A DNA stretch of 64,000 nt from the NCBI GenBank assembly GCA_963762635.1, contig CAVXLQ010000012.1:248001-312000 (forward strand). Direction: 5' to 3'. A model generated the notes under the pieces. It worked only from the letters and a program-made list of their open reading frames with translations, was not told the origin of the DNA and did no database searches. The first letter of the stretch is position 1, and every line of letters begins with the position of its first letter. The DNA is from Tenggerimyces sp963762635. GTDB taxonomy: Bacteria; Actinomycetota; Actinomycetes; Propionibacteriales; Actinopolymorphaceae. Shown here one piece after another: positions 26,586 to 35,904 of the stretch. The translations under genes and the position numbers were made by a program.

Positions 26586-29500
26586 ATGAACGGCAGGCAC
26601 AGAGAACAACCATGGCATCGACGCCGGGGTCTCCGGTTCGTTGCCCTCGCGGTGGCACTCGCGTTGGCCCTGCCCGGGATGTTCGCGAGCTCCGCTTCGT
26701 CGAACTCCACGGGCTCGTGGGGAAGCGGCACGGGCGTGGCGGCGGCCGCGGTGCCCCCAGGCGGTCTGGTCAGGAGTGCTCCGCTGATGGGTTGGACGCC
26801 GGGATCGTTCTCGGTGAGTCCGGACGGCTCAGCGCTGTACGACGTCCCGCTGTGGATGCCCGAAGGCCGCGGCGGTCTCCAGCCCAAGCTGGCGTTGCGC
26901 TACGACAGCAAGGCCGGCAACGGGCCCGTCGGCGTCGGGTGGCGCCTCGACGGACTGGCCCAGATCGCGCGTTGCGGGCGGACCCCGGCCCAGGACGGAC
27001 ATGCCGAGTCCGTGCAGTACACGACCGCGGACGCGTTCTGCCTGGACGGAAACCGGCTGCTGCCGGTCGGCGCCCAGACCGGCGCGGAGCGCGAGTACCG
27101 CACCGAACGGGAGACCCACTCGCGGATCGTGGCGTTCGGCATGCAGGACGGAGTTCCCGACCACTTCAAGGTGTGGGAGAAGAGCGGACGGATCCTGACC
27201 CTCGGCCAGGAGGACGCGACCAACCGCGCGCGGGTTGCGGCGTTCCAGCTGAGAGGCCTCGGCTCCACGGGACTCGAGCCGGTGTCCGACCAGCGGGTGA
27301 CGGCCGGCTGGATGCTCAACCGGGTGGAAGACCGCAGCGGCAACGCCGTCACGGTGCAGTACGCCCGGCTGGAGAACGGCGAGGCCGCCCGGTGGCCGGT
27401 GGAAGCCGGGCCGTCGAGGATCGACTACGGGCCCAATCGCTCGGTGCGCTTCGGCTACGAAAGTCGCCCGGACCGCGCGGAGACGTACGAGTCGGGTGTG
27501 CACACCTGGTTCCAGCGGCGGCTGAGCAGCATCCAGATGTGGGCCGGTCCCGAGGGCGGTCAGCAGGAGATGCTGCGCACGTACAACCTGGGCTACGAGC
27601 CGACGACCTCCGACTCGGTGACCGGACGCAGCCTGTTGAGCGAGGTCGAAGAGTGCGACCGCGAGAACGTGTGCAAGCTGCCGCAGACCTTCGAGTGGTC
27701 CCTGGGCAGCTTCGACTTCGACGTACGGTCGACCAGCATCACCGACGTCCGCGGCCGGGTGATCCCCGGCGACGTCAACGGCGACGGGCGGGACGACCTG
27801 CTCTACGTCGACAGCGGGCTCAACTGGAAGATCCGGTACAGCACCGGGACCGGGTTCGGCGCGCCGGTGCCCGCGGGGCTGCCCCGCAAGCTGCCGGACG
27901 ATCCCGAGGGGATCCAGACCACCGACGTCAACCGCGACGGGATGCTGGACGTCCTCCTCGAGGTGGAGACCGCCGCGCCGGGTGAACCGTCGCGTCGCGA
28001 GCTGCGGCTCTACGCCTCCGACGGGCTGAAGCTCGTCGAGTCGGTGGACGTCGACCAGGGGCGCGCGGACGACAAGCCGGACGAGGCCTACTTCGCCGAC
28101 CTCGACGGCAACGGCATGCCCGACTACGTCTCGGCGACGTTCCTCAACCCGCCAGCCGACGGTGGTCGTGGGGGCTGGTACTACCGGCTGAACACCGGAC
28201 AGGCGGGAGTGTCGCGGTGGCGGCCGGCCGTCCGGACGGACCGGCTCCGGTTCTCCAACCTGGGCACCAACGCCGTGGACATCGACGGCGACGGCCGGGT
28301 CGAGCTGTTCGGCTACAACCCGGACCTGGAGCGAACCGAGACCCTCGGCCTGGACGCGGACGGGCAGCTGGAACAGGTGCGTCCCAACGCCGGAGTGGCC
28401 GGACACGTCGGCGACCTCAACGGCGACGGCGTCGACGACGTCATCTACCCCTACGACGGACTGGCCGCACAGCTCAACAGCGGCAACGGGTTCGACAGCC
28501 GGACCGAGCGCGCGGCCAACTATCGCGATCCCGACCCGGACGTGGAGAACAGCGTCCGCGTGGTCGACGTCACAGGCGACGGAGCCATGGACGTGCTCGT
28601 GCTCCACAGTGCGGGTCCCGGTGACCCGGACGACGGCTCGGTCGGCGCGCATCTGTGGACCTGGAACGGCACCACCTTCGTCCGCGAGCCGCTGCGGCAC
28701 AACGTCGGACGGCCGACCGGCAACGGGACCGGCACGGACTTCTTCAACGTCCAGCCGCTCGACATCGACGGCGACGACGTGCTCGACCTCGTCGCGAACG
28801 ACGACAACCGGATCGTCGTGCACCGGCGGACCGGCGACCGGCCGGATCTGATGGTCTCCGCGGGGGTGTCGGCAGGCAAGCGGGTCGAGGTCGACTACGC
28901 CACGTTGGCCGATCGGGGCACGCACGTGCCCGGCACCTGCACGTACCCGCTGATCTGTGTGACCCGCGGCGGAGCCATCGTGAAGCAGCACCGGGAGACC
29001 AATCCCGAGGCGACCGAACGCTGGTCCGTGTTCGACCACACCTACACGGCGGCTCGCAACGACGTCCGCGGTGGCGGGTGGCTCGGGTTCGCCACCCACA
29101 CGGTGACCGACCGGGTCACCGGTGGGGTGACCGTCACCGAGTACGACAACGTCTCCCGGATCGGCGGCCTCAGACCCGAGGTCTATCCCTTTGCCCGCTT
29201 GGCGAAACTCGTCACGACTACCGTTCCGACACCGGGCGCGCCGACGTACCGGAAGGTGGTCACCAACACCTACGCGGCGCGACGGGTCACCGGCGGCTCG
29301 TACACCGTCGAGCTGACCAAGACGGGCGAGGCGGAGGCGGAGCGGCCGGTCGGCGGCCCGTCCTTCGAGCCGTACGCGATCCGCACGACGACCAACGTCT
29401 ACGACGACTTCGGGAACCTGACCAGCACCACGAACGAGGCGAACGGCGGTCGACGCACCAGCGCCACGACCATCTACCAGAACGACACCGCCTCCTGGCT

Positions 29501-32500
29501 GCTCGGGCTGCCGAGGAACGTGGTGACCCGCGGCTGCCTGCCCGGTGGCGGCGCCTGCGTCAACCGCACCGAGACCCATGACTACGACGCGGCCGGCCGG
29601 CGCACCGAGACCGTCGCGGAACCGGACGACAACGACCTGCTGCTGCGGAGCACCACCGCGTACGGCGACCGAGGTCAGGTCGTGTCGGTGTCGGTGCGGG
29701 GCGCGACTGGCGCTGCCAGGACGACGCGGTTCGGGTACGACGCGGACAAGCTGCTCGCGACGTCGACGACGAACGCCGTCGGGCACGTCACCAGGACCAC
29801 GTACCACTCCGGTCTCGGCGTGCCGCTGAGCACGACGGATCCGAACGGTGTGCAGGCGACGATGCGCTACGACGGGTTCGGCCGGGAGCGGGAGGCCAAC
29901 CGTGCCGACGGCAGCTTCGAACGCACTACCCACGTGTTCGACCGCGGCCTGTTCATCACGACGGTGGCCGCCTCCGGCGGCGGGAGGACCACGACCGAGA
30001 CCGACCGGTTCGGCCGGCTGGACACGCAGTTGGCGTCCGCGTTCGACGGGGCGCTGTCCCGGGTCAAGTACACCTACAACGCCCTAGGCGAGGTTGCCGC
30101 GCGTACCCGGCCGTCGACCTCGGGGGTGTCGACGTTGAAGACCACGTACACCTACGACAACCGTGGCCGGCTGCTCAGCCGCGTCGAACCCGACGGGGCG
30201 ACCGTCCGCCACGGCTACGCCAAGCTCACCACGACCACCACCGACGCCCGAGGCGTCAAGAGCCAGACAAAGGTGACCGTGGACGACGACATCGCGAGCA
30301 GGCTCGAGGACGATCCGGCCTCCACCGGCTGGCTCACGACCTCCTTCGCGTACGGCCCGTTCGGCGAGATCATCCGTGCCGCCGCGCCCGACGGCACGGC
30401 CCAGACGATGACCTACGACAGGTTGGCCCGCAAGATCCGCCACGTGGACCCGGCGTCGGGAACGACGACCTCCACGTACGACCCGTTCGGGGAGATCGCC
30501 AGCGAGACCACCGCCGTGGGTGAGACCACCCGGCTCACCCGCGACCTGCTCGGCCGGCCGACGACCATCACGTCACCGGACGGCACCGAGACTCGCACGT
30601 ACGACACCGCGGCCAACGGGCTCGGCCAACCGGCCCAGGCCCGCAGCGCCGACGGCGTCCTCACCCGGTACGGCTACGACAGTCTCGGGCGACCCGCGAC
30701 GTCGACCTGGACCGTCGACGGTGTCGCCTACGAGCTCGGCTACGGCTACGACAACCTCGGTCGGCAGTCCAGCATCACCTATCCGAGGATCCCCGGCGTC
30801 GCCGACCGATTCCGCGTCGAGAACACCTACAACGCCGCCGGGTACCTCCACACCGTGCGGAACCCCGCCGACGGCACCGTGTACTGGCAGGGCGTGAGTC
30901 GGACCGCCGACGGCGCGCTCGGTGTGTCGAAGTTCAACAACGGTCGCGGCACGGAGACGCGCACCTACAGCGACAGCACTGGGCTGCTGACCAGCAGCAT
31001 CGTCGACGCCGAGACGCGCCTTCAGCACACGACGTACCAGCACGACGCCAACCGCAACCTGACCAAGCGCGACGATCGCCTGTCCCGCAACGAGACGTTC
31101 GGCTACGACAGCCTGAACCGGCTCGTGACCTGGGAGGCGTTCGGCGCGGTGCCCGCCACCACCTACACCTACGACACGTCCGGCAACCTCACCAGAGAGG
31201 CCACCACCGGCCGCCCCGACAGCACCGTCACCTACAAGTACGGCGAGAACGGCGAGCCCAAGCACGCCCTCACCACCCGCAACTCCGACCGCTACACCTA
31301 CGACGCGGCCGGTCGGCAGATCACCGGCCCGCGCCGCACCATGACGTACAACCAAGCCGGCTTGCCGAAATCGATCGTCTGGGGCGACCCGCAGCTCACC
31401 ACCACCTACACGTACGACGCCGACGGCGCCCGGGTCCGCAAGCACGATCCCGGCCAGACCGTCATCTCGATCGGAGGGATCTTCCAGACCCGGAAGCCGG
31501 CCGGCACCGGCAACAGCGAGATCCACAACCTGCACACCGTCGTCGCCAACGGTCGAGCGGTCGCACAGGTCAACCTGGTCCAGGCCGCGGCCGGTGGCCC
31601 GCTCATCGCCACCAAGCCGTGGTACATCCACACCGACAACCAGGGCACCACGACCGTGGTGACCAACCCCGCCGGGCGACGGGTCGGCACCGGGGAGGAC
31701 TTCCTCGCCGAGCTCTTCTACGACCCGTTCGGCCGCCGTACCGACCGCGTCGGGATCCCCCTGGGCCGCCAACGCCACGGTGCGGTCCGCCTCGGCTTCG
31801 CCGGGCTCGAACACGAGGACGAGAACGCGTTCATCGACATGAACGGCCGGATCTACGACGCCGAGGGGCGACGGTTCCTCACTCCGGACCCGTACGTCAC
31901 CGACCCGATGGCCGGGCAGAACCACAACCGCTACGCGTACGTCCTCAACAACCCTGCCACCAACACCGACCCCACCGGGTATCAGAACAACAACGGCAGC
32001 GGCAGCGACCGCGCCGTCTACACACAGCGTGGGGAAGTCGTCGAGGTCAAGTGCAAGCCGCAGTTCTGTGCCCTCCCACCGAGTCCCGAGCCTTCGGTCA
32101 ACACCGGCGAGGTCCTTCGTGGCTGGGGTGGGCGCGCGGGCAGCGGAGAGATCTCGGTGGCGGACTTCGAGCGCTTCGCACGCAACTACGACGCGCTGCT
32201 CCGCGGCGAGGAAGAACGCTCCTACCAGGTGCGGCACGGACAGGTCAGCCAGTTCTACTTCGCGCTGGTACGGCAGAACCTGACGAAGCTGCTGCCTGGG
32301 CAGCTCAAGGACCTCATCGCCCAGTTGGAGGGGGAGGGGGACTGGGCCCCGGACAGCCAAGGAGCGCTGCTGCTGAACGAGGCCAAGAAGCTCAGCGGAG
32401 CGTGGGACAGCCTTCTGCAAGGCGGAGTCGTCAAGGGCTTCGAGGGGCCATTCCTGGAGGCCGGGCCGTCGGTCGTGCCCGCACCTCCGCCGGGCACGCC

Positions 32501-32744
32501 GCTGCAGACGAAGTCGCCTCAGGAGGTCTTCGCCGAGCAATCGGCGGTCATGACCGGCGCTGAGGGCGGCAACATCCTGGGCGCCGGTGTGTTCTGGGGC
32601 TCTGGCAACCTGCCGGCCGCGCAGATGGCGAACACCGCGTTCGGTCTGCTGAGCGAACAGGTCCAGGCGCAGAACAAGGCGCACCCAAGCCCCGACGGCA
32701 CCCGAGACTCCGGCAGGGCCGGGAGTTACGTGGAACGGCCCTGA
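26586..32744 (+). CDS. Giant secreted SpvB/FG-GAP/Rhs-repeat protein with unique C-terminal tip
   Basis: This 2052-residue protein opens with a signal peptide (GLRFVALAVALALALPGMF). An SpvB-like domain follows (about 65-330; LYDVPLWMPEGRGGLQPK, GVGWRLDGLAQIARCG). Seven FG-GAP/integrin-type calcium repeats lie at roughly 395-750 (GDVNGDGRDDLLYVD, GDLNGDGVDDVIYPYD). Many Rhs/YD repeats cover about 870-1690, and an Rhs core closes at YDPFGRR, GRIYDAEGRRFLTPDP and NPATNTDPTG (about 1710-1797). The last ~255 residues are unrelated and form the variable tip. This is the domain order of TcB/C-type shells, which enclose and release a C-terminal effector. GGGG sits 6 nt before ATG 26586; ATG 26580 is possible. 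No immunity gene follows. Confidence 0.9.
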   Translation: MNGRHREQPWHRRRGLRFVALAVALALALPGMFASSASSNSTGSWGSGTGVAAAAVPPGGLVRSAPLMGWTPGSFSVSPDGSALYDVPLWMPEGRGGLQPKLALRYDSKAGNGPVGVGWRLDGLAQIARCGRTPAQDGHAESVQYTTADAFCLDGNRLLPVGAQTGAEREYRTERETHSRIVAFGMQDGVPDHFKVWEKSGRILTLGQEDATNRARVAAFQLRGLGSTGLEPVSDQRVTAGWMLNRVEDRSGNAVTVQYARLENGEAARWPVEAGPSRIDYGPNRSVRFGYESRPDRAETYESGVHTWFQRRLSSIQMWAGPEGGQQEMLRTYNLGYEPTTSDSVTGRSLLSEVEECDRENVCKLPQTFEWSLGSFDFDVRSTSITDVRGRVIPGDVNGDGRDDLLYVDSGLNWKIRYSTGTGFGAPVPAGLPRKLPDDPEGIQTTDVNRDGMLDVLLEVETAAPGEPSRRELRLYASDGLKLVESVDVDQGRADDKPDEAYFADLDGNGMPDYVSATFLNPPADGGRGGWYYRLNTGQAGVSRWRPAVRTDRLRFSNLGTNAVDIDGDGRVELFGYNPDLERTETLGLDADGQLEQVRPNAGVAGHVGDLNGDGVDDVIYPYDGLAAQLNSGNGFDSRTERAANYRDPDPDVENSVRVVDVTGDGAMDVLVLHSAGPGDPDDGSVGAHLWTWNGTTFVREPLRHNVGRPTGNGTGTDFFNVQPLDIDGDDVLDLVANDDNRIVVHRRTGDRPDLMVSAGVSAGKRVEVDYATLADRGTHVPGTCTYPLICVTRGGAIVKQHRETNPEATERWSVFDHTYTAARNDVRGGGWLGFATHTVTDRVTGGVTVTEYDNVSRIGGLRPEVYPFARLAKLVTTTVPTPGAPTYRKVVTNTYAARRVTGGSYTVELTKTGEAEAERPVGGPSFEPYAIRTTTNVYDDFGNLTSTTNEANGGRRTSATTIYQNDTASWLLGLPRNVVTRGCLPGGGACVNRTETHDYDAAGRRTETVAEPDDNDLLLRSTTAYGDRGQVVSVSVRGATGAARTTRFGYDADKLLATSTTNAVGHVTRTTYHSGLGVPLSTTDPNGVQATMRYDGFGREREANRADGSFERTTHVFDRGLFITTVAASGGGRTTTETDRFGRLDTQLASAFDGALSRVKYTYNALGEVAARTRPSTSGVSTLKTTYTYDNRGRLLSRVEPDGATVRHGYAKLTTTTTDARGVKSQTKVTVDDDIASRLEDDPASTGWLTTSFAYGPFGEIIRAAAPDGTAQTMTYDRLARKIRHVDPASGTTTSTYDPFGEIASETTAVGETTRLTRDLLGRPTTITSPDGTETRTYDTAANGLGQPAQARSADGVLTRYGYDSLGRPATSTWTVDGVAYELGYGYDNLGRQSSITYPRIPGVADRFRVENTYNAAGYLHTVRNPADGTVYWQGVSRTADGALGVSKFNNGRGTETRTYSDSTGLLTSSIVDAETRLQHTTYQHDANRNLTKRDDRLSRNETFGYDSLNRLVTWEAFGAVPATTYTYDTSGNLTREATTGRPDSTVTYKYGENGEPKHALTTRNSDRYTYDAAGRQITGPRRTMTYNQAGLPKSIVWGDPQLTTTYTYDADGARVRKHDPGQTVISIGGIFQTRKPAGTGNSEIHNLHTVVANGRAVAQVNLVQAAAGGPLIATKPWYIHTDNQGTTTVVTNPAGRRVGTGEDFLAELFYDPFGRRTDRVGIPLGRQRHGAVRLGFAGLEHEDENAFIDMNGRIYDAEGRRFLTPDPYVTDPMAGQNHNRYAYVLNNPATNTDPTGYQNNNGSGSDRAVYTQRGEVVEVKCKPQFCALPPSPEPSVNTGEVLRGWGGRAGSGEISVADFERFARNYDALLRGEEERSYQVRHGQVSQFYFALVRQNLTKLLPGQLKDLIAQLEGEGDWAPDSQGALLLNEAKKLSGAWDSLLQGGVVKGFEGPFLEAGPSVVPAPPPGTPLQTKSPQEVFAEQSAVMTGAEGGNILGAGVFWGSGNLPAAQMANTAFGLLSEQVQAQNKAHPSPDGTRDSGRAGSYVERP

Positions 32745-32853
32745 TCCGGTGACCGACGTACCGAGCGTCGCGCGGCCCCGCCCGCCCACCCTGCGCGACG
32801 TTCGGTACGTGCGGAGTTCAGAGCAACCGAACTCTTGGTCGGCAGTCAGCCCC

Positions 32854-32928
32854 GTGATCATGTCGGTGATCATGAAGCCGAATCGGTCCTCTACGCCGGT
32901 TTGCCTTCATGATCACGATCATGATCAC
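32854..32928. repeat. Long inverted repeat built from GTGATCATG units
   Basis: The left arm (32854-32877) is GTGATCATG-TCG-GTGATCATGAAG. The right arm (32905-32928) is its complement apart from the central three bases, with a 27-nt loop between. It lies between the Rhs stop and the end of the convergent MerR gene, overlapping the MerR stop by 4 bp. A long stem between convergent genes fits a bidirectional terminator, but there is no T-run. The repeated self-complementary TGATCA core also fits a dispersed palindromic repeat. Confidence 0.7.
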
Positions 32929-33299
32929 GAGTCGGTGGGGGAGCGGGAGTGGACGGCGGCGAGGTAGGTGGCGAGGGCGTCGCGGTTGCGAGCGAGGCAG
33001 CGGACGCGGGCGTCGAGCTGGTCGTGGTACTCCCGCAGGCTCGCGACCAGCTCCGGCGACGCGTCGAACACATGGAACGTCTCCGGGTCGTCGAGGTACG
33101 GCAGGATCTCCCGGATGATCTTCGTCGGCACGCCCGCGTCGAGCAGCCCGCGAATCTGCGTGACCCGCTCGAGCAGCGTCTCCGGATAGTGCCGGTACCC
33201 GTTCGCGGACCGCTCCGGAAGGAGCAGCCCCTGCTCCTCGTAGTACCGCAGCAACCGCGTCGGCACCCCGGTGCGCGAGGCCAGCTCACCGATCAGCAT
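32925..33299 (-). CDS. MerR-family transcriptional regulator
   Basis: This 124-residue protein has the MerR winged helix (MLIGELASRTGVPTRLLRYY, EEQGLLLPERSANGYRHYPE) followed by the dimerising helix (residues ~75-115, LVASLREYHDQLDARVRCLA). It has no metal-binding Cys array, so a small-molecule or stress signal is more likely than metal. It is divergent from an MFS exporter gene with a MerR-type dyad between the two starts. It probably activates the exporter by realigning the promoter. The start is ATG 33299 preceded by a G-run; longer open frame upstream is not needed. Confidence 0.92.
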   Translation of the reverse strand: MLIGELASRTGVPTRLLRYYEEQGLLLPERSANGYRHYPETLLERVTQIRGLLDAGVPTKIIREILPYLDDPETFHVFDASPELVASLREYHDQLDARVRCLARNRDALATYLAAVHSRSPTDS

Positions 33300-33311
33300 G
33301 CCCCCATCTTG

Positions 33312-33331
33312 CCTTGACACAAGTGTGAAGG
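33312..33331. promoter_or_regulatory. MerR-type operator
   Basis: CCTTGACACAAGTGTGAAGG is a dyad with 8 of 9 matching arm bases and a 2-bp centre. It contains a consensus -35 (TTGACA, 33314-33319) in its left arm. MerR operators normally lie in the spacer of the target promoter. It begins 12 bp upstream of the MerR start codon and overlaps the candidate start of the exporter gene. Confidence 0.6.
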
Positions 33332-34731
33332 TTCGACGATCGGTTGTTGTGATCCTGCTGCTCGTCTCCGTCGCCCAGTTCCTCATCGCGCTCGACTACT
33401 CGATCATCTACATCGCGCTCCCGAGCATCGCCGCCGAGCTCGGCCTCGAGCCGGCGCTCGCGCAGTGGGTGGTGAGCGCGTACGCGGTCCTGTTCGCGGG
33501 CTTCCTCGTCGTCGGCGGCAGGCTCACCGACCGCATCGGCCCGAAGCGGACGTACGTCGTCGCGATGCTGCTGTTCGGCGCCGCGAGCGCGGCCGGCGGG
33601 CTCGCGGGCGACGGCGCGCTGCTGCTCGCGGCAAGGGCGGTCCAGGGACTCGGCGCCGCGCTACTGCAACCGGCCGTCCTCGGTCTGATCGGAACGACGT
33701 ACGAGCCGGGTCGCCGCCGGGCGCGCGCGGTCGCGGTGTGGGGCTCGGTCGGCGCCGCCGGGCTGGCCGCCGGCGCGATCCTCGGTGGCGTGCTGACCGC
33801 GATCTCCTGGCGGCTGACGTTCGTGATCAACGTGCCCCTGACGCTCCTCTGCGCCGTCGTCGCCGTAGCGGCCGTGCGTAATGCCAGCACCCAGCAGACC
33901 GAACGCATTCCGCTCCGCGCCGCCAGCCTCGGTACGGGCGCGGTCCTCGCGGCAGGCCTCGCGCTCACGCTCGCCGCCGACCAGGGCTGGCTCACCGTCC
34001 CGACCCTCGCGAGCTTCGCCCTCGCCACGGCGCTCCTCACCGCGTTCGTCACCAGCGAGCGCAAGGGCGAGAACGTCCTGATCGCCCAAGCCCTCCGCAA
34101 GATCCCGACCCTCCACCTCGGCGCGGCGGCCACCGCCCTCTACATGGCCAGCGTGGGCTCGGAGTTCTACCTCCTCACGCTCCTGCTCCAGGACGGGAAG
34201 GGCTACGGCCCGCTCGACGCCGGGCTCGCGTTCCTGCCGCTGGCGGTCCTCGTCACGGCCGGCAGCACCACCGCCGGACGGCTGATCCGCCGGCACCCAC
34301 CAGCGCACGTGATGCTCGGCGGCTTCGTCGTCGCCGCCATCGGGCTGGGCTGGCTCGTGATCAGCCTCCCGGGTGACGACTACGCGATCCACGTGCTCCC
34401 CGGGCTGCTGCTGAGCGGCTTCGGCCACGGCGCGATCTACACCTCGATGTTCACGCTCGGCACCCACGACGTCCCGAACGAGCACCAGGGCACGGCCGGC
34501 GCCCTGCTGACCACCTCGCAGTACCTCGCGGGAGCCCTCACCATCGCCGTCCTGACCATCGTTCTCGGCCCGAACCCCACCGACACCCAGTTCCGCGCCG
34601 CCTTCCTGCTCACCGCCGTGGCCGCGGGCGGGGGAGCGGCGATCGCGGCGAAACGTACTGGACACCGTTTTCCGGACTTGTCTACGGTGGACCCGGCAGC
34701 CGCACGTCGGAAGGACCACAAAGGGAGATGA
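33325..34731 (+). CDS. MFS drug exporter, DHA2 (14-TM) family
   Basis: This protein of about 468 residues has 13-14 hydrophobic segments and EmrB/QacA-family features: ALDYSIIYIALPSIAAELG in helix 1, GRLTDRIGPKRTYVVAML as motif A, and ILGGVLTAISWRLTFVINVP in helix 5. It probably exports a toxic compound using the proton gradient. GTG 33325 is inside the MerR operator and GTG 33349 lies at the expected transcription start, so the true start may be the latter, with leaderless translation. MerR control is likely. The C-terminal tail (RRKDHKGR) is basic and cytoplasmic. Confidence 0.88.
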   Translation: MKVRRSVVVILLLVSVAQFLIALDYSIIYIALPSIAAELGLEPALAQWVVSAYAVLFAGFLVVGGRLTDRIGPKRTYVVAMLLFGAASAAGGLAGDGALLLAARAVQGLGAALLQPAVLGLIGTTYEPGRRRARAVAVWGSVGAAGLAAGAILGGVLTAISWRLTFVINVPLTLLCAVVAVAAVRNASTQQTERIPLRAASLGTGAVLAAGLALTLAADQGWLTVPTLASFALATALLTAFVTSERKGENVLIAQALRKIPTLHLGAAATALYMASVGSEFYLLTLLLQDGKGYGPLDAGLAFLPLAVLVTAGSTTAGRLIRRHPPAHVMLGGFVVAAIGLGWLVISLPGDDYAIHVLPGLLLSGFGHGAIYTSMFTLGTHDVPNEHQGTAGALLTTSQYLAGALTIAVLTIVLGPNPTDTQFRAAFLLTAVAAGGGAAIAAKRTGHRFPDLSTVDPAAARRKDHKGR

Positions 34732-34754
34732 CTGTCATTCGACATAACGGTGGC

Positions 34755-34803
34755 GGTTGATTTCAGATCAACCTCAGCCGGAGAGTGCCGCGAGGACCTC
34801 CGG
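34755..34803 (+). terminator. Two hairpins after the MFS gene
   Basis: GGTTGAT-TTCAG-ATCAACC (34755-34773) is a perfect 7-bp stem. A second stem, CCGGAG with CTCCGG (34778-34803), follows it. They lie 24 bp after the MFS stop and about 100 bp before the ABC operon. There is no T-run, so a factor-independent terminator is only possible. Confidence 0.35.
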
Positions 34804-34905
34804 CCTTTCACCTTGTCGAAAGTCAGAAGGGGCTCCCCGCTTCCCGCTTAGGCGGTGATCGCTGCCCGGTCCGAGGTACAACCGACATTCGAAAGCGGTC
34901 TCACC

Positions 34906-35904
34906 GTGACGACTGATCACGTGATCTTTGCACACGATCTCACCAAGACCTACACGTTCCACCAACAGACCGCCGGCCTCGCCGGCGCGCTCAAGAGCCT
35001 GGTCAAGCGCAAGTACGAGACCAGGCTGGCGGTCGACCAGATCTCGTTCGGGATCGAGCGCGGCGAGGTCGTCGGCCTGCTCGGCCCGAACGGCGCCGGC
35101 AAGACCACCACGCTGAAGATGCTCTCCGGCCTGCTCTACGTCACCTCCGGCGAGCTCCAGGTCCTCGGCTTCAAGCCGTCCGACCGCAAGCACGACTACC
35201 TCCGCCGCATCGCGCTGGTCATGGGACAGAAGACGATGCTCTGGTGGGACGTGCCGGCGATGGAGAGTCTCCTTCTGCACAAGGACATGTACGGCCTGTC
35301 CACGAAGGAGTTCGAGCGGAACGTCGACGAGCTCGCGGAGCTGCTCGACGTGAAGGAACTGCTGAACGTCCAAGTACGCAAGACCTCTCTGGGCGAGCGC
35401 ATGAAGCTCGAGCTGATGGCCGCGCTCGTCCACGGACCGGAGATCCTGTTCCTGGACGAGCCGACGATCGGTCTGGACGTGGTCGCGAAGGCTCGCGTCC
35501 GCGAGTTCCTCGCCGAGGTGAACAAGGTCCGCGGCACCACGATCCTCGTCACCAGCCACGACATGGACGACATCGAGGCGCTCTGCTCGCGGGTGATGAT
35601 CATCGACCACGGGCGGCTGCAGTACGACGGCGGTCTGGAGGAGCTCGTCCGCACGACCAGGCCGCGCAAGCTCGTTCGGGCGACGTACGCGGACCCGGTC
35701 GACAGCGCCAAGCTGGCGAGCCTCGAGGGTCTCACCGGGATCGACGGCGACAACCGCGTCGTGAAGCTCGAGGTCGAACGCGAGCGCACCGGCGAGCTAC
35801 TCGAGCGGCTCACCAGGCTCGGTCCGCTCATCGACCTCGACGTCGCCGACGCGGACATCGAGGAGATCATGCGCGACCTCTTCTTGCGGGAGGGGAAGCG
35901 ATGA
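34906..35904 (+). CDS. ABC-2 type exporter, ATP-binding protein (COG4586-like)
   Basis: This 332-residue ATPase has Walker A GPNGAGKTTTLKML, a Q-loop in ALVMGQKTMLWWD, the signature TSLGERMKLELMAAL, Walker B ILFLDEPTIGLD and the switch His in TSHDMDD. The sequence QKTMLWWDVPAMES is characteristic of the COG4586 group, which works with two distinct permeases of the COG4587/COG3694 type. Both permease genes follow here. A C-terminal ~90-residue domain (YDGGLEELVRTTRPRKLVRA onward) is regulatory. I chose GTG 34906; GTG 34855 and 34921 are possible. The stop overlaps the next start (ATGA). Confidence 0.9.
   Translation: MTTDHVIFAHDLTKTYTFHQQTAGLAGALKSLVKRKYETRLAVDQISFGIERGEVVGLLGPNGAGKTTTLKMLSGLLYVTSGELQVLGFKPSDRKHDYLRRIALVMGQKTMLWWDVPAMESLLLHKDMYGLSTKEFERNVDELAELLDVKELLNVQVRKTSLGERMKLELMAALVHGPEILFLDEPTIGLDVVAKARVREFLAEVNKVRGTTILVTSHDMDDIEALCSRVMIIDHGRLQYDGGLEELVRTTRPRKLVRATYADPVDSAKLASLEGLTGIDGDNRVVKLEVERERTGELLERLTRLGPLIDLDVADADIEEIMRDLFLREGKR

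Noticed and set aside
26829..29933. A 1034-codon open frame antisense to the Rhs gene
   Set aside because: High-GC third positions of the real gene keep the opposite strand open. The translated product is low-complexity (V/G/R/D-rich) with no domain, and it has no ribosome site.
32749..32967. 72-codon ORF after the Rhs gene as a possible immunity protein
   Set aside because: It starts at GTG 4 nt after the stop without a good ribosome site, reads through the inverted repeat (producing HDHDHDH), and runs antisense into the MerR gene. It has no immunity-like features.
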